This document shows, one piece after another, positions 37,508 to 50,379 of a stretch of 56,820 nucleotides of DNA. The DNA is from Buttiauxella noackiae ATCC 51607. Lineage in GTDB: Bacteria > Pseudomonadota > Gammaproteobacteria > Enterobacterales > Enterobacteriaceae. Under the pieces are notes generated by a model. It was not told where the DNA came from, made no database searches, and saw only the letters and a list, made by a program, of their open reading frames with translations. Made by a program: the position numbers and the translations under genes. Each line of letters starts with the position of its first letter. Position 1 is the first letter of the stretch. The stretch covers positions 1 through 56,820 of the forward strand of contig NZ_LXEO01000058.1 of NCBI RefSeq assembly GCF_001654865.1. Reading direction: 5' to 3'.

Positions 37508-38941
37508 GTGGATATTTCTATTTTATTCGGGCTCGGTATTGCGCTGGTTGGTGTTCTGACTGGCTGGCTGCTGGCAAGTTTGCGGGCAGCACAGCGGCAA
37601 TCCGCACTGCATGAAGAACAACGAGAAATCTACGGCGAGCTGACTGCCGCCCGGCAGGAGTTACAGCAAAATCAGCACTGGAAGGATGAGTGCGAGCAAC
37701 TCAATCGCGAATTGCGCACTCAGCTTGAAATTAACAGTGCCCAGGAAGCAGATATCCGCGAACTCTCCACGCTACTAGAACAAACCCGCCTTAATGCCGA
37801 TGATAAACATCGTCAGATGCTCAATAGTGAACAGCGCCTGAGCGAACAGTTTGAAAACCTCGCCAACCGTATTTTTGAGCAAAGTGGCCGCAAAGTTGAA
37901 GAACAAAACCGCCAGAGTCTGAACGGCTTACTTTCCCCTTTGCGTGAACAACTGGATGGCTTTCGCCGCCAGGTTCAGGAAAGTTTTGGGCAGGAAGCTC
38001 GCGAGCGCCACACGCTAACCCACGAAATTCGTAACCTTCAGCAGCTTAATGCTCAAATGGCGCAAGAGGCGCTGAACCTTACTAAAGCGCTGAAAGGGGA
38101 CAATAAAACGCAGGGCAACTGGGGTGAAGTTGTATTAACGCGTGTTCTGGAGGCATCCGGTTTACGCGAAGGTTATGAATACGAAACCCAGGTGAATATT
38201 CAGCTAGAAAATAATAGCCGCATGCAGCCTGATGTGATCGTGCGTTTGCCGCAAGGTAAAGACGTGGTGATCGACGCCAAGATGACGCTGGTGGCCTATG
38301 AGCGTTACTACAATGGTGACGACGAATTAACTCGTGAAAGCGCACTCAACGAACACATTGCTGCGGTACGTAACCATATCCGCATGCTTGGCCGTAAAGA
38401 TTACCAACAGTTGCCTGGGCTACGTTCACTGGATTATGTGCTGATGTTTATTCCTGTAGAGCCTGCATTTTTACTGGCTATCGATCGCCAGCCGGAACTG
38501 ATCAGCGAAGCCCTCAAAAATAACATCATGCTGGTTAGCCCGACCACTTTGCTGGTGGCGCTACGAACAGTTGCCAATTTGTGGCGTTACGAGCACCAAA
38601 GCCGGAATGCGCAACAAATTGCCGAACGCGCCAGCCGCCTGTATGACAAAATGCGCCTCTTTGTTGATGATATGTCGGCAATTGGTCAAAGCCTGGATAA
38701 AGCGCAGGATAACTACCGGCAGGCTATGAAAAAACTCGCTACCGGACGCGGAAATATTCTGCTCCAGGCCGATGCATTTCGTGGCCTTGGTGTTGAGGTT
38801 AAACGTGAGATTAATCCAGATTTAGTCGAGCAGGCCAGACTTGAAGACGGCGATAACACCGAGCGCCATGGGTATGAAAACGACGAAGAAAACAACGCAG
38901 AGAACAGTTTAGAAGATCGACGCATCGTAGGTGAGCGTTAA
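37508..38941 (+). CDS. rmuC: DNA recombination protein RmuC
   Basis: A 477-residue protein: an N-terminal hydrophobic segment (about residues 4-24), a long coiled coil (about 30-170), and the conserved RmuC nuclease-like domain containing GNWGEVVLTRVLEASGLREG and VVIDAKMTLVAYERYY (PD-(D/E)XK-like). It limits recombination at short inverted repeats. Three in-frame GTG codons occur at 37496, 37502 and 37508; the last (GTG GAT ATT, after GGAG) matches the E. coli start and is chosen. Confidence 0.92.
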   Translation: MDISILFGLGIALVGVLTGWLLASLRAAQRQSALHEEQREIYGELTAARQELQQNQHWKDECEQLNRELRTQLEINSAQEADIRELSTLLEQTRLNADDKHRQMLNSEQRLSEQFENLANRIFEQSGRKVEEQNRQSLNGLLSPLREQLDGFRRQVQESFGQEARERHTLTHEIRNLQQLNAQMAQEALNLTKALKGDNKTQGNWGEVVLTRVLEASGLREGYEYETQVNIQLENNSRMQPDVIVRLPQGKDVVIDAKMTLVAYERYYNGDDELTRESALNEHIAAVRNHIRMLGRKDYQQLPGLRSLDYVLMFIPVEPAFLLAIDRQPELISEALKNNIMLVSPTTLLVALRTVANLWRYEHQSRNAQQIAERASRLYDKMRLFVDDMSAIGQSLDKAQDNYRQAMKKLATGRGNILLQADAFRGLGVEVKREINPDLVEQARLEDGDNTERHGYENDEENNAENSLEDRRIVGER

Positions 38942-39031
38942 GCGCTGCCTAAGCTCGCGGCTTGAAGCATAGGGCTTTAGGCCTCATTCTGTTACACTTC
39001 ACAAACATTTTTTGGATAAGCAGGCATCGAG

Positions 39032-39787
39032 ATGGTTGAAGAATCCCAGGAAACAACACACTTTGGCTTCCGCACTGTAGCGAAGGAACAAAAGGCCGAT
39101 ATGGTCGCTCATGTGTTCCATTCTGTAGCGGCAAAATACGACGTGATGAATGACCTGATGTCATTCGGCATCCATCGTATCTGGAAGCGTTTTACCATTG
39201 ATTGCAGTGGTGTTCGCCGTGGTCAACGTGTACTGGATTTAGCCGGAGGGACTGGCGATTTGACCGCGAAGTTCTCCCGTCTGGTTGGCGAAACGGGCGA
39301 AGTGGTTCTGGCGGATATCAACGATTCCATGCTGAAAATGGGCCGTGAAAAACTACGCAACATCGGTGTGGTTGGCAACGTGAACTATGTTCAGGCTAAC
39401 GCTGAAGCTCTGCCATTCCCGGATAACTTTTTTGATTGCATCACTATCTCTTTCGGCCTGCGTAATGTGACAGACAAAGAGAAAGCGCTGCGTTCGATGT
39501 ACCGCGTGTTAAAACCAGGTGGCCGCCTGCTGGTGCTGGAATTCTCCAAACCAATTATCGAACCACTGAGCAAAGCTTACGATGCATACTCCTTCCACAT
39601 TTTACCGCGTATCGGTGAAATTGTTGCGCAGGATGCAGAAAGCTACCGCTACCTGGCTGAGTCTATTCGTATGCACCCGGATCAAGATACGCTGAAAGCG
39701 ATGATGGAAGATGCAGGTTTTGAAAATACTACCTACTTCAACCTGACTGCGGGCGTAGTTGCTCTGCACCGTGGCTATAAATTCTGA
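39032..39787 (+). CDS. ubiE: Ubiquinone/menaquinone C-methyltransferase
   Basis: A 251-residue class I SAM methyltransferase that C-methylates both demethylmenaquinone and the ubiquinone benzoquinol ring. Signatures: motif [36 protein letters not shown], and [17 protein letters not shown]. It leads ubiE-ubiJ-ubiB, 13 bp before ubiJ, all serving ubiquinone synthesis. Confidence 0.97.
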   Translation: MVEESQETTHFGFRTVAKEQKADMVAHVFHSVAAKYDVMNDLMSFGIHRIWKRFTIDCSGVRRGQRVLDLAGGTGDLTAKFSRLVGETGEVVLADINDSMLKMGREKLRNIGVVGNVNYVQANAEALPFPDNFFDCITISFGLRNVTDKEKALRSMYRVLKPGGRLLVLEFSKPIIEPLSKAYDAYSFHILPRIGEIVAQDAESYRYLAESIRMHPDQDTLKAMMEDAGFENTTYFNLTAGVVALHRGYKF

Positions 39788-39800
39788 CAGGGAGTTCGTG

Positions 39801-40406
39801 ATGCCATTTACACCCCTGATGACGGCTGGAATTGAAAATATCCTCAATACATTTCTCTGGCGTGACCGTGGCTTAAAGGCGGCACGTCAGCGCTTAGTGG
39901 GTAAGGTGTTGCGTCTTGAACTCAAAGAGTTTTCATCGCCTATCGTTTTGGTGTTTAGCGAACAGCAAATTGATGTCTTAGCCCAGTGGGAAGGCGAAGC
40001 CGATTGCCTGGTGATCACAGGGCTTAGCACCTTGCCAAAACTACGCGACAGGCAGCAGCTTACTGCGCTAATTCGCAGCGGTGAATTGGAAGTACAAGGC
40101 GATCTTCAGGTGGTCCAGAATTGGGTTGCTTTGACGGATCTTGCCGAATTTGACCCAGCCGAACTGTTAGCTCCGTATATTGGCGATATTGCCGCCGAAG
40201 GTATCAGCAAGGTTATCCGTGGTGGCGGTAAGTTATTCAAAAAAGGATTTACTCGTAATCAGCAATACCTGTCAGAAGCCATTACGGAAGAGTGGAAAAT
40301 GGCACCGGGATCGCTTGAGGTTGCATGGTTTGCTGAGGAAACGGCAGCAGTCGAAAGGAATGTTGACGCACTCATCGCGCGACTGAACAAACTGGAGAAC
40401 AAATGA
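39801..40406 (+). CDS. ubiJ: Ubiquinone biosynthesis accessory factor UbiJ
   Basis: A 201-residue SCP2-domain protein. It carries the lipid-binding sterol-carrier fold (about residues 15-110, with the [18 protein letters not shown] strand) and a C-terminal coiled coil. UbiJ with UbiK holds hydrophobic ubiquinone precursors in the soluble Ubi complex. The ATG at 39801 (GGGAG upstream) matches the family; the frame's upstream start overlaps ubiE and is rejected. In E. coli the 3' part of this gene also yields the RNA EsrE. The end overlaps ubiB by 4 bp. Confidence 0.93.
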   Translation: MPFTPLMTAGIENILNTFLWRDRGLKAARQRLVGKVLRLELKEFSSPIVLVFSEQQIDVLAQWEGEADCLVITGLSTLPKLRDRQQLTALIRSGELEVQGDLQVVQNWVALTDLAEFDPAELLAPYIGDIAAEGISKVIRGGGKLFKKGFTRNQQYLSEAITEEWKMAPGSLEVAWFAEETAAVERNVDALIARLNKLENK

Positions 40407-42043
40407 CGCCTGGAGAAATTCGTCGCCTCTATTTCATTGTCCGCACTTTTCTTAGTTATGGTCTGGATGAACTGATACCTCGTGTCCGCATTACACTGCC
40501 ATTACGTATCTGGCGGCGTATGCTGTTCTGGATGCCAAACCGCCATAAAGAAAAGCCTCTGGGTGAGCGTTTACGTCTGGCTTTACAAGAGCTTGGCCCG
40601 GTGTGGATCAAGTTTGGGCAGATGCTTTCTACACGTCGTGATTTGTTCCCGCCGCAAATTGCCGATCAACTGGCTATGTTGCAGGATCGCGTTGCACCGT
40701 TTGACGGAGCATTAGCTAAAAAACAAATCGAACAAGCGATGGGAGGGCTTCCTGTAGAAGCCTGGTTTGACGATTTTGAAATCAAGCCGCTCGCGTCAGC
40801 TTCCATTGCCCAGGTCCATACCGCTCGTCTGAAAGAGAATGGGCGAGAAGTGGTTATCAAAGTTATTCGTCCGGATATTCTGCCGATCATCAAAGCGGAT
40901 ATGAAACTCATCTATCGCCTCGCACGATGGGTGCCGCGTTTACTGCCTGATGGTCGTCGTTTGCGTCCGCTTGAAGTTGTACGCGAATATGAGAAGACCT
41001 TAATTGATGAGCTAAATTTGCTGCGCGAGTCGGCAAACGCCATTCAATTGCGCCGCAATTTTGAAGGCAGCTCGATGTTGTATGTGCCGGAAGTGTTTTC
41101 TGACTATTGCAGTCAGGACATGATGGTGATGGAGCGAATTTACGGTATTCCGGTTTCTGATATTGCGATGCTGCATCAGCAAGGTACCAATATGAAACTG
41201 TTGGCAGAACGCGGAGTGCAGGTCTTCTTCACTCAGGTGTTCCGTGACAGCTTCTTCCATGCCGATATGCACCCAGGCAATATCTTTGTCAGTTACGACC
41301 ATCCAGAAGACCCGCAATACATTGGTATTGACTGCGGCATTGTGGGTTCGCTCAATAAAGAAGATAAGCGCTATCTGGCAGAAAACTTTATCGCCTTCTT
41401 TAATCGCGATTATCGTAAAGTCGCTGAACTGCATGTGGATTCAGGTTGGGTACCGCCAGACACCAATGTCGAAGACTTCGAATTTGCCATTCGTACCGTT
41501 TGCGAGCCTATCTTTGAAAAGCCATTAGCGGAAATTTCCTTTGGCCATGTACTGCTGAACCTGTTCAATACGGCACGTCGCTTTAATATGGAAGTGCAGC
41601 CACAGCTTGTTTTACTACAAAAGACGCTACTTTACGTTGAAGGGCTTGGAAGGCAGCTTTATCCGCAACTTGATTTATGGAAAACCGCCAAACCTTTCCT
41701 GGAAGATTGGATCAAAGATCAGGTGGGGATTCCTGCACTTATCCGTTCTTTTAAAGAAAAAGCACCGTTCTGGATAGAAAAAATGCCAGAATTGCCAGAA
41801 TTGATGTACGACAGTTTGCGCCAGGGTAAACAATTACAGCACAGTGTTGATAAAATAACGCGAGATTTGCAACGCAATCAGGTACGTCAATCGCAATCGC
41901 GCTATTTGTTTGGTATTGGCGCTACGCTGATGTTAAGCGGGACTTTATTATTGATTAATAAACCAGAATGGGAATTTATGCCTGCCTGGTTGATGGCCGG
42001 GGGTATTGTGACCTGGTTGATCGGCTGGCGGCGCTCAACCTGA
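40403..42043 (+). CDS. ubiB: UbiB atypical kinase/ATPase for ubiquinone synthesis
   Basis: A 546-residue UbiB/ADCK-family protein. KxGQ motif in [17 protein letters not shown], Ala-rich loop [13 protein letters not shown], the VVIKVIRP Lys strand, catalytic-loop region [13 protein letters not shown] and metal site IGIDCGIVG. Two C-terminal membrane helices (from about residue 498) anchor it in the inner membrane. It is needed for ubiquinone hydroxylation steps, likely by helping extract lipid precursors. Confidence 0.96.
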   Translation: MTPGEIRRLYFIVRTFLSYGLDELIPRVRITLPLRIWRRMLFWMPNRHKEKPLGERLRLALQELGPVWIKFGQMLSTRRDLFPPQIADQLAMLQDRVAPFDGALAKKQIEQAMGGLPVEAWFDDFEIKPLASASIAQVHTARLKENGREVVIKVIRPDILPIIKADMKLIYRLARWVPRLLPDGRRLRPLEVVREYEKTLIDELNLLRESANAIQLRRNFEGSSMLYVPEVFSDYCSQDMMVMERIYGIPVSDIAMLHQQGTNMKLLAERGVQVFFTQVFRDSFFHADMHPGNIFVSYDHPEDPQYIGIDCGIVGSLNKEDKRYLAENFIAFFNRDYRKVAELHVDSGWVPPDTNVEDFEFAIRTVCEPIFEKPLAEISFGHVLLNLFNTARRFNMEVQPQLVLLQKTLLYVEGLGRQLYPQLDLWKTAKPFLEDWIKDQVGIPALIRSFKEKAPFWIEKMPELPELMYDSLRQGKQLQHSVDKITRDLQRNQVRQSQSRYLFGIGATLMLSGTLLLINKPEWEFMPAWLMAGGIVTWLIGWRRST

Positions 42044-42126
42044 GTTGTTTTTAATCGTTTTTAACAGACAACGTGCGGTACAATACAGGCCGTAATCTAT
42101 TCATCACTGTGATTTGAGGCAACATT

Positions 42127-42387
42127 ATGGGTGGTATCAGTATTTGGCAATTGTTGATCATTGCCGTGATCGTCGTTCTGCTTTTCGGCACCAAGAAACT
42201 GGGTTCTATCGGTTCTGATTTGGGCGCATCCATCAAAGGCTTTAAAAAGGCCATGAGCGATGATGAAGACAAAGAGAAAGATAAATCCGTTCAGGATGCT
42301 GATTTCACAGCGAAAACGCTTGCAGATAAGCAGCCTGGCGAAGTGAAAAAAGACGAAGCAAAGAGCAACGATAAAGAGCAGGTGTAA
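42127..42387 (+). CDS. tatA: Tat protein translocase subunit TatA
   Basis: An 86-residue single-span protein: membrane helix about residues 4-20 ([18 protein letters not shown]), hinge with GTKKL, amphipathic helix [16 protein letters not shown], then a charged tail. TatA oligomers form the passage for folded twin-arginine substrates. First gene of tatABC; 83 bp after ubiB, with a possible -10 TACAAT at 42079-42084. Confidence 0.96.
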   Translation: MGGISIWQLLIIAVIVVLLFGTKKLGSIGSDLGASIKGFKKAMSDDEDKEKDKSVQDADFTAKTLADKQPGEVKKDEAKSNDKEQV

Positions 42388-42390
42388 ACC

Positions 42391-42942
42391 GTGTTCGATA
42401 TTGGTTTCAGTGAGTTGCTGCTGGTATTCGTGATTGGCCTGATTGTCCTCGGGCCACAACGTTTGCCTGTGGCAGTTAAAACGGTTGTCGGTTGGGTTCG
42501 CGCTTTGCGTTCGCTTGCGGCAACTGTGCAAAATGAACTGGTTCAGGAACTGAAAATCCAGGAGTTGCAAGACAGCCTTAAGAAGGTTGAAAAAGCGAGC
42601 ATGGATAATCTCACTCCGGAGCTAAAGGCATCAATGGATGAGCTGCGTCAAGCCGCTGAGTCAATGAAGCGCTCGTATACTCATGAACCTGAAAAGGGGA
42701 GCGACGAGGCTCATACCATTCATAACCCATTGATAAAAGATGCCGAGGATAGGCACGATGGCGTGACACCAGCCGCTGCTGCACACCAGGCCAGTGCGCC
42801 CGATCAGGCTCCTGCCGTTGAGTCTGAAACAGTTCCTGCACCTGTGGCAGTTTCTGACGAGTTGATCCAGCCTCAGATTAAACCCGTGGCAGAACCAGTC
42901 AAAATACCAGCGTCTTCTCAACCTTCGAGTGATAAACAGTAA
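42391..42942 (+). CDS. tatB: Tat protein translocase subunit TatB
   Basis: A 183-residue protein, GTG start 3 bp after tatA. N-terminal helix [25 protein letters not shown] with the typical Glu at position 8, then a long amphipathic/coiled region and a Pro/Ala-rich tail longer than in E. coli (171 residues). TatB works with TatC as receptor for twin-arginine signal peptides. Confidence 0.95.
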   Translation: MFDIGFSELLLVFVIGLIVLGPQRLPVAVKTVVGWVRALRSLAATVQNELVQELKIQELQDSLKKVEKASMDNLTPELKASMDELRQAAESMKRSYTHEPEKGSDEAHTIHNPLIKDAEDRHDGVTPAAAAHQASAPDQAPAVESETVPAPVAVSDELIQPQIKPVAEPVKIPASSQPSSDKQ

Positions 42943-42944
42943 AC

Positions 42945-43736
42945 ATGGCCGTAGAAGATACCCAACCGCTTATCAGCCATCTGATTGAGCTACGCAAGCG
43001 ACTGTTAAATAGCATTATCGCTGTGCTGGTGATTTTCCTGGCACTGGTTTACTTTGCCAACGACATTTACCAAATCGTCTCCGCACCGCTTATCAGCCAG
43101 ATGCCGATAGGCTCGACGATGATTGCTACCGATGTCGCATCACCGTTTTTTGCGCCAATTAAACTGACGATTTATGTCTCGGTTTTCTTGTCAGCACCGG
43201 TCATTCTTTATCAAATCTGGGCGTTTATTGCGCCTGCGCTTTATAAACACGAGCGCAAACTGGTTATGCCACTGCTGTTCTCCAGCACGATGCTGTTTTA
43301 TATCGGCATCGCTTTTGCCTATTTCGTGGTGTTTCCGCTAGCGTTTGGGTTCCTGACGAAAACCGCGCCTATAGGCGTCGTGATGTCTACTGACATAACG
43401 AAATACCTCGATTTTGTCATGGCATTGTTTATGGCATTTGGTGTGGCGTTTGAAGTACCGGTGGCGATTATTCTTTTGTGCTGGATGGGTGTAACCAGCC
43501 CGGAAGCGTTAAAGAAAAAGCGCCCGTACATTCTGGTTGGTGCATTTGTGGTTGGCATGCTGTTGACTCCGCCGGATGTCTTCTCGCAAACACTGCTGGC
43601 AATTCCGATGTACTGCCTGTTTGAAGTCGGTGTGTTCTTCTCTCGTTTCTATGTCGGTAAAGGACGTAGAAGAGGTGAAGAAGACCCGGAAGATGCTCCA
43701 GAAGCAGAAGACCAACACTCTAATAAAGAGTCATAA
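42945..43736 (+). CDS. tatC: Tat protein translocase subunit TatC
   Basis: A 263-residue membrane protein with six predicted helices. The N-terminal [14 protein letters not shown] motif and the [18 protein letters not shown] segment (conserved Glu) belong to the signal-peptide binding site. Starts 2 bp after tatB, hence strictly co-transcribed. The hydrophilic C-terminal tail is rich in Glu/Asp. Confidence 0.97.
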   Translation: MAVEDTQPLISHLIELRKRLLNSIIAVLVIFLALVYFANDIYQIVSAPLISQMPIGSTMIATDVASPFFAPIKLTIYVSVFLSAPVILYQIWAFIAPALYKHERKLVMPLLFSSTMLFYIGIAFAYFVVFPLAFGFLTKTAPIGVVMSTDITKYLDFVMALFMAFGVAFEVPVAIILLCWMGVTSPEALKKKRPYILVGAFVVGMLLTPPDVFSQTLLAIPMYCLFEVGVFFSRFYVGKGRRRGEEDPEDAPEAEDQHSNKES

Positions 43737-43743
43737 TTTCAGG

Positions 43744-43759
43744 CCGCCCATCAGGGCGG
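43744..43759 (+). other. Hairpin between tatC and tatD
   Basis: CCGCCC-ATCA-GGGCGG is a 6-bp GC stem 7 bp after the tatC stop codon. No T run follows, so it may reduce rather than stop readthrough into tatD. Confidence 0.5.
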
Positions 43760-43778
43760 TCGTCGTTTGGAAGGCGCT

Positions 43779-44558
43779 ATGTTTGATATCGGTGTAAATC
43801 TTACCAGCTCACAGTTTGCGAAAGACCACGTAGAGGTTGTCGCTCGAGCGCATTCAGCGGGAGTCAGTGGCATGTTGCTGACCGGTACGAATCTGCATGA
43901 AAGTCAGCAGGCTTTGTTACTGGCGCAACAGTATCAAGGATGTTGGTCCACGGCTGGTGTTCACCCTCATGATGCCAGCCAGTGGCAAGACGAAACGGCA
44001 GAGGCCATTCGCAAACTTGCTGGTGCTTCTGAAGTGGTTGCAATCGGCGAGTGTGGCCTGGATTTCAACCGTAATTTCTCCACACCTGCTGAACAAGAGC
44101 GTGCTTTTACCGCACAACTGGCCCTTGCGGCTGACCTGATGATGCCGGTATTTTTACACTGCCGTGAAGCACACGAACGCTTTATTGCTCTGCTTGACCC
44201 CTGGCTCGATAAATTGCCAGGTGTGGTGCTGCACTGCTTTACCGGTACAGAAAATGAAGCTCGTGAGTGTCTGGCACGTGGACTTTTTATTGGCGTGACC
44301 GGTTGGGTGTGCGATGAGCGCCGTGGCCTTGAACTACGTGAGTTGCTACCCGTGATTCCCGCGCATCAACTGCTGCTGGAAACTGATGCCCCCTATTTGT
44401 TACCGCGGGATCTAAAACCAAAACCTGCTTCCCGTCGGAACGAACCCTGCTACTTGCCACATATCCTGAACAAGGTGGCCCAATGGCGTGGAGAAGATCC
44501 TGCCTGGCTTGAGCAAGTAACAGATGACAATGCCCGCCGTCTTTTCCGGCTGGCTTAA
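43779..44558 (+). CDS. tatD: 3'-5' DNA/RNA exonuclease TatD
   Basis: A 259-residue TatD-family metal-dependent hydrolase (TIM barrel): [50 protein letters not shown] and [12 protein letters not shown] carry the metal-binding His, Glu and Asp residues. It degrades single-stranded DNA and RNA and helps repair oxidative damage; despite its name it is not part of the translocase. Start [11 protein letters not shown] at 43779 has GGAAGG close upstream; hemB follows after 15 bp. Confidence 0.95.
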   Translation: MFDIGVNLTSSQFAKDHVEVVARAHSAGVSGMLLTGTNLHESQQALLLAQQYQGCWSTAGVHPHDASQWQDETAEAIRKLAGASEVVAIGECGLDFNRNFSTPAEQERAFTAQLALAADLMMPVFLHCREAHERFIALLDPWLDKLPGVVLHCFTGTENEARECLARGLFIGVTGWVCDERRGLELRELLPVIPAHQLLLETDAPYLLPRDLKPKPASRRNEPCYLPHILNKVAQWRGEDPAWLEQVTDDNARRLFRLA

Positions 44559-44573
44559 TTCAGGAGAAAGTAA

Positions 44574-45596
<1,023 letters not shown>

Positions 45597-45609
45597 AGTC
45601 AAAATGTAG

Positions 45610-45633
45610 GGCCAGTCATCGCTGGCCTTTTTT
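45610..45633 (+). terminator. Intrinsic terminator after hemB
   Basis: GGCCAG-TCATCG-CTGGCC followed by TTTTTT, 14 bp after the hemB stop. The T run touches the stop codon of convergent rfaH. Confidence 0.92.
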
Positions 45634-46120
45634 ACGTCTTTTTGAAATCCGTATTCTTCACGCTCTGCATCACTTGTTTATTCAACAAGTTGAGCAGCAG
45701 CATAGAGCGGGCTTCTCCGTCCGGTTCGCTAAAAATCGCCTCCAGACCTTCGAACGCCCCTTCGGTTATCACCACGCGATCGCCTTCGTACGGCGTATCC
45801 GGGTCCAGAACGTTCTCTGGGGTGTGGTTGATGAGCTGCTCAATCACATCACTCGGTACAGTAGCCGGCAGGCTGCCGAAACGAACGAAATGGCTCACAC
45901 CGCGCGTGGAGTTTATGGTTGTAGTATGAATATTTTCAGGGTCAAACCGGACAAACATATAGTTTGGGAATAATGGTTCATCGACCGCAGTGCGTTTGCC
46001 TCGAACGATCTTTTCAATTTTGATCATCGGGGTAAGGCAATTCACTTCCTGACGCTCGAGATGCTCTTGCGCCCGTAGTAATTGACCTCGTTTGCAGTAC
46101 AACAAATACCAGGATTCCAT
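45632..46120 (-). CDS. rfaH: Transcription antiterminator RfaH
   Basis: A 162-residue NusG paralogue: N-terminal NGN domain ([38 protein letters not shown]) and C-terminal KOW domain (about residues 110-162), which in RfaH switches from an alpha-hairpin to a beta-barrel after binding ops-paused RNA polymerase. It permits expression of long LPS, capsule, pilus and toxin operons. The ATG at 46120 (MESWYLLYC) is chosen; an ATG six codons upstream is less likely. Confidence 0.95.
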   Translation of the reverse strand: MESWYLLYCKRGQLLRAQEHLERQEVNCLTPMIKIEKIVRGKRTAVDEPLFPNYMFVRFDPENIHTTTINSTRGVSHFVRFGSLPATVPSDVIEQLINHTPENVLDPDTPYEGDRVVITEGAFEGLEAIFSEPDGEARSMLLLNLLNKQVMQSVKNTDFKKT

Positions 46121-46304
46121 AGTTTCTCTTTTCCTCATTAATCGAGGAAGAATAGCAAAAGGCCGTTATCAGGGATAGACGGCTCAGGTATAACCAATCA
46201 CTGATTGGTCATCAGATAAGCATTTACGCGTTATTAACAAAAATACAGCATGCTGTGCATGAAGCCCGTATAATGAGCGCCAAATCCTGACTACGATTAA
46301 TTGC

Positions 46305-47789
46305 ATGAAATACCACGACCTACGCGACTTTCTGGAACTACTCGAACAACGCGGTGAGCTAAAGCGTATCGCAATGCCAGTCGATCCGTACCTGGAAATG
46401 ACTGAAATTGCCGATCGTACTTTGCGCGCCAATGGTCCTGCGCTGCTTTTTGAGAACCCTAAAGGGTACGACATGCCAGTGTTGTGCAACCTGTTTGGCA
46501 CGCCAAAACGTGTCGCGATGGGGATGGGGCAGGAAGATGTGTCGGCGCTGCGCGAAGTGGGTAAGTTACTGGCCTTCCTGAAAGAGCCGGAGCCACCGAA
46601 AGGTTTCCGCGACTTGTTCGATAAACTGCCACAGTTTAAGCAAGTCCTGAATATGCCGACTAAGCGGCTGCGTAACGCCCCTTGTCAGGAACAAATTTGG
46701 GAAGGTGATGAAGTCGATTTATCCCGCATCCCTATCATGCAATGCTGGCCGGAAGATGCGGCACCGCTGATTACCTGGGGTCTGACGGTAACGCGTGGCC
46801 CGCATAAAGAGCGTCAGAATCTGGGCATTTATCGCCAGCAGCTTATTGGTAAAAACAAACTGATCATGCGTTGGTTGTCGCATCGCGGCGGTGCGCTTGA
46901 TTTCCAGGAGTGGTGTGCTGAACATCCGGGTGAGCATTTCCCAGTTTCAGTTGCTTTAGGCGCAGATCCTGCGACTATTCTTGGCGCGGTAACGCCGGTG
47001 CCTGATACGCTTTCCGAATATGCGTTCGCCGGTTTGCTACGTGGCACAAAAACCGAAGTCGTGAAGTGTATTTCCAACGATCTCGAAGTGCCTGCCAGTG
47101 CGGAAATTGTGCTGGAAGGCTATATCGAGCCAGGTGAAATGGCACCGGAAGGGCCATATGGTGACCACACGGGTTACTACAATGAAGTAGATGACTTCCC
47201 GGTATTTACCGTGACGCATATTACTCAGCGGCAGAATGCTATTTATCACTCAACTTACACCGGACGCCCACCGGATGAGCCCGCGGTTCTGGGTGTTGCG
47301 CTGAATGAAGTGTTTGTGCCGATTCTGCAAAAGCAGTTCCCGGAAATTGTTGATTTTTATCTGCCGCCGGAAGGCTGCTCTTATCGCCTTGCGGTTGTCA
47401 CCATTAAGAAGCAGTACGCGGGCCATGCTAAACGCGTGATGATGGGAGTCTGGTCTTTCCTGCGACAGTTTATGTACACCAAGTTTGTCATCGTTTGTGA
47501 TGATGATGTCAACGCGCGTGACTGGAACGATGTAATTTGGGCCATCACCACGCGTATGGACCCGGCGCGTGATACCGTACTGGTAGAAAACACGCCAATT
47601 GATTACCTGGATTTTGCCTCGCCGGTTTCCGGTCTTGGTTCAAAAATGGGACTGGATGCCACCAATAAATGGCCTGGGGAAACCCAACGTGAATGGGGTC
47701 GTCCTATTAAGAAAGATGCAGAAGTATGTGCGCGTATTGATGCAATCTGGTATGAACTGGCTATTTTCGACGACAGTAAAAACGCCTGA
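46305..47789 (+). CDS. ubiD: UbiD decarboxylase (ubiquinone pathway)
   Basis: A 494-residue prenylated-FMN-dependent decarboxylase that removes the carboxyl group of 3-octaprenyl-4-hydroxybenzoate. Cofactor-binding segment [20 protein letters not shown] and [10 protein letters not shown], catalytic Glu region [20 protein letters not shown], and the C-terminal [13 protein letters not shown] helix are clear. Starts at [13 protein letters not shown]. It lies 47 bp before fre, which in other systems supplies reduced flavin. Confidence 0.95.
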   Translation: MKYHDLRDFLELLEQRGELKRIAMPVDPYLEMTEIADRTLRANGPALLFENPKGYDMPVLCNLFGTPKRVAMGMGQEDVSALREVGKLLAFLKEPEPPKGFRDLFDKLPQFKQVLNMPTKRLRNAPCQEQIWEGDEVDLSRIPIMQCWPEDAAPLITWGLTVTRGPHKERQNLGIYRQQLIGKNKLIMRWLSHRGGALDFQEWCAEHPGEHFPVSVALGADPATILGAVTPVPDTLSEYAFAGLLRGTKTEVVKCISNDLEVPASAEIVLEGYIEPGEMAPEGPYGDHTGYYNEVDDFPVFTVTHITQRQNAIYHSTYTGRPPDEPAVLGVALNEVFVPILQKQFPEIVDFYLPPEGCSYRLAVVTIKKQYAGHAKRVMMGVWSFLRQFMYTKFVIVCDDDVNARDWNDVIWAITTRMDPARDTVLVENTPIDYLDFASPVSGLGSKMGLDATNKWPGETQREWGRPIKKDAEVCARIDAIWYELAIFDDSKNA

Positions 47790-47836
47790 GTGGCGGATTT
47801 TACGGTTTTGCATTATTGACCCGACAGAGGGGAAGC

Positions 47837-48538
47837 ATGACAACCTTAAGCTGTAAAGTGACCTCGGTAGAAGCGATAACTGATACGGTATATCGCGTTC
47901 GATTACTGCCGGAAGCGAAGTTCTCCTTTCAGGCCGGGCAGTATTTGATGGTGGTGATGGATGAGCGCGACAAACGCCCGTTCTCCATGGCATCCACGCC
48001 GAGCGACCACGAGTTTATCGAGCTGCACATTGGCGCGTCAGAGATTAATCTGTACGCCATGGCGGTGATGGACCGTATTTTGAAAGAAAAAGAGATCGTT
48101 GTTGATATTCCACACGGCGACGCCTGGCTGCGTGACGACGAAGATCGTCCGCTGATTCTGATTGCAGGCGGCACCGGCTTCTCTTATGTGCGTTCAATTT
48201 TGCTGACGGCTCTTGCGCGTAATCCACAACGTGAAATCGCGATTTACTGGGGCGGCCGTGAAGATAAACATCTTTATGATCTGTCTGAGCTGGAAGCGCT
48301 GTCCGTGGTTCACCCAAATCTGCGTGTTGAAGCGGTTGTTGAACAACCGGAAGAAGGTTGGCGTGGACGTACTGGCACAGTGTTAACTGCGGTAATGCAG
48401 GATTACGGAACGCTTGCCGGGCACGACATCTATATTGCCGGGCGTTTTGAGATGGCGAAAATTGCCCGCGACTTGTTCTGCAATGAACGTAGCGCGCAGG
48501 TTGATCGTATGTTTGGTGATGCGTTCTCATTTATCTGA
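47837..48538 (+). CDS. fre: NAD(P)H-flavin reductase
   Basis: A 233-residue ferredoxin-reductase-fold protein that reduces free FMN and riboflavin. Flavin-binding RPFSMASTP (about residues 46-54), nicotinamide-binding [13 protein letters not shown], the [15 protein letters not shown] stretch and the C-terminal FGDAFSFI match E. coli Fre (233 residues). The ATG at 47837 has GAGGGGAA just upstream. Confidence 0.96.
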   Translation: MTTLSCKVTSVEAITDTVYRVRLLPEAKFSFQAGQYLMVVMDERDKRPFSMASTPSDHEFIELHIGASEINLYAMAVMDRILKEKEIVVDIPHGDAWLRDDEDRPLILIAGGTGFSYVRSILLTALARNPQREIAIYWGGREDKHLYDLSELEALSVVHPNLRVEAVVEQPEEGWRGRTGTVLTAVMQDYGTLAGHDIYIAGRFEMAKIARDLFCNERSAQVDRMFGDAFSFI

Positions 48539-48546
48539 TGCATAAA

Positions 48547-48569
48547 GGCCACCGTTTTCTACGGTGGCC
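48547..48569 (+). other. Hairpin after fre
   Basis: GGCCACCG and CGGTGGCC form a perfect 8-bp stem with a 7-base loop, directly after the fre stop. No T run follows; it sits between convergent fre and the small secreted-protein gene. Confidence 0.55.
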
Positions 48570-48584
48570 AAGTGTTAACAACGT

Positions 48585-48923
48585 TTATTCAAACGGTGTG
48601 TAATGGAAATAGAGCGGTTTTTTGTCTGATTCATACAGACACAGTATAGAGCCGAGCCTTTTTTGCGAACTGCTAATCGTTGCCACAACCTCGCTAGACA
48701 CAGGCTGCTTGCCTAGCTTTTCTTCGTATCTGTTAATCTGAATCCCTTCGTTTTTTATTTTTGCTTGATTTAACAAGACCATCATATCTGGGCTGTTTTT
48801 CATGACCCGCTTTCCATACGCCAGGCAATCTTTAGCCATTTTGACATCACCAGATTCTGCTGCATTGGCCCCGATAGAGGCCAGACACAGGCTGGTCATC
48901 AGTAAAGCCTGAACAATCTTCAT
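48585..48923 (-). CDS. Small secreted/periplasmic protein of unknown function
   Basis: A 112-residue protein not recognised as any family. It has a clear signal peptide (MKIVQALLMTSLCLASIGANA, cleavage after residue 21 or 22), no lipobox, and a mature part of about 90 residues that is lysine- and serine-rich with just two cysteines (33 and 95), which could form a disulfide in the periplasm. AAGGGA lies close before the ATG. It is absent from the E. coli fre-fadA junction, so it looks like a lineage-specific gene; no function is proposed. Confidence 0.75.
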   Translation of the reverse strand: MKIVQALLMTSLCLASIGANAAESGDVKMAKDCLAYGKRVMKNSPDMMVLLNQAKIKNEGIQINRYEEKLGKQPVSSEVVATISSSQKRLGSILCLYESDKKPLYFHYTPFE

Positions 48924-49022
48924 CTTATTCCCTTAATTAGAATGGCGTCATAGCCAGGCGAAATATAGAACGTTGAGATAGTCAGAGCAATATATGTACA
49001 ACGAGGGAGGTTCGGGGAAAAG

Positions 49023-49047
49023 AAAAAACCCGCCCCTGACAGGCGGG
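49023..49047 (-). terminator. Intrinsic terminator of fadBA
   Basis: On the minus strand CCCGCC-loop-GGCGGG is followed by TTTTTT (plus-strand A run at 49023-49028). It lies about 160 bp after the fadA stop, beyond the ERIC element. Confidence 0.85.
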
Positions 49048-49082
49048 AAAAACGGCAACTAAACTTTTTTCTGCCTCATTGA

Positions 49083-49185
49083 AGCTATAGCTTTGTTGGC
49101 TGCCTTAGTTCACCCCGGTCACATAGTTATCTATGCTCCCGGGGATTCACTCAGTTGCCGCCGTGCCATAGCACCAATGGCTTTG
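49083..49185. repeat. ERIC repeat downstream of fadA
   Basis: TTGGCTGCC, CACCCCGGTCACATAG, CTATGCTCCCGGGGATTCAC and TCAGTTGCCGCC follow the ERIC core. CCCCGG (49113-49118) pairs with CCGGGG (49139-49144) and CATAG with CTATG. It sits between the fadA stop and the terminator, so it is transcribed in the 3' untranslated region of fadBA. Confidence 0.82.
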
Positions 49186-49206
49186 AAAAAACGACAAAGA
49201 AAACGT

Positions 49207-50379
<1,173 letters not shown>

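Larger units (their letters stand above)
48924..49206. other. Gap between the small secreted-protein gene and fadA
   Basis: A 283-bp stretch with no gene. It carries the likely fadBA terminator (49023-49047) and an ERIC element (about 49083-49185); the promoter of the secreted-protein gene must lie in 48924-49020 but was not pinpointed. Confidence 0.6.
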
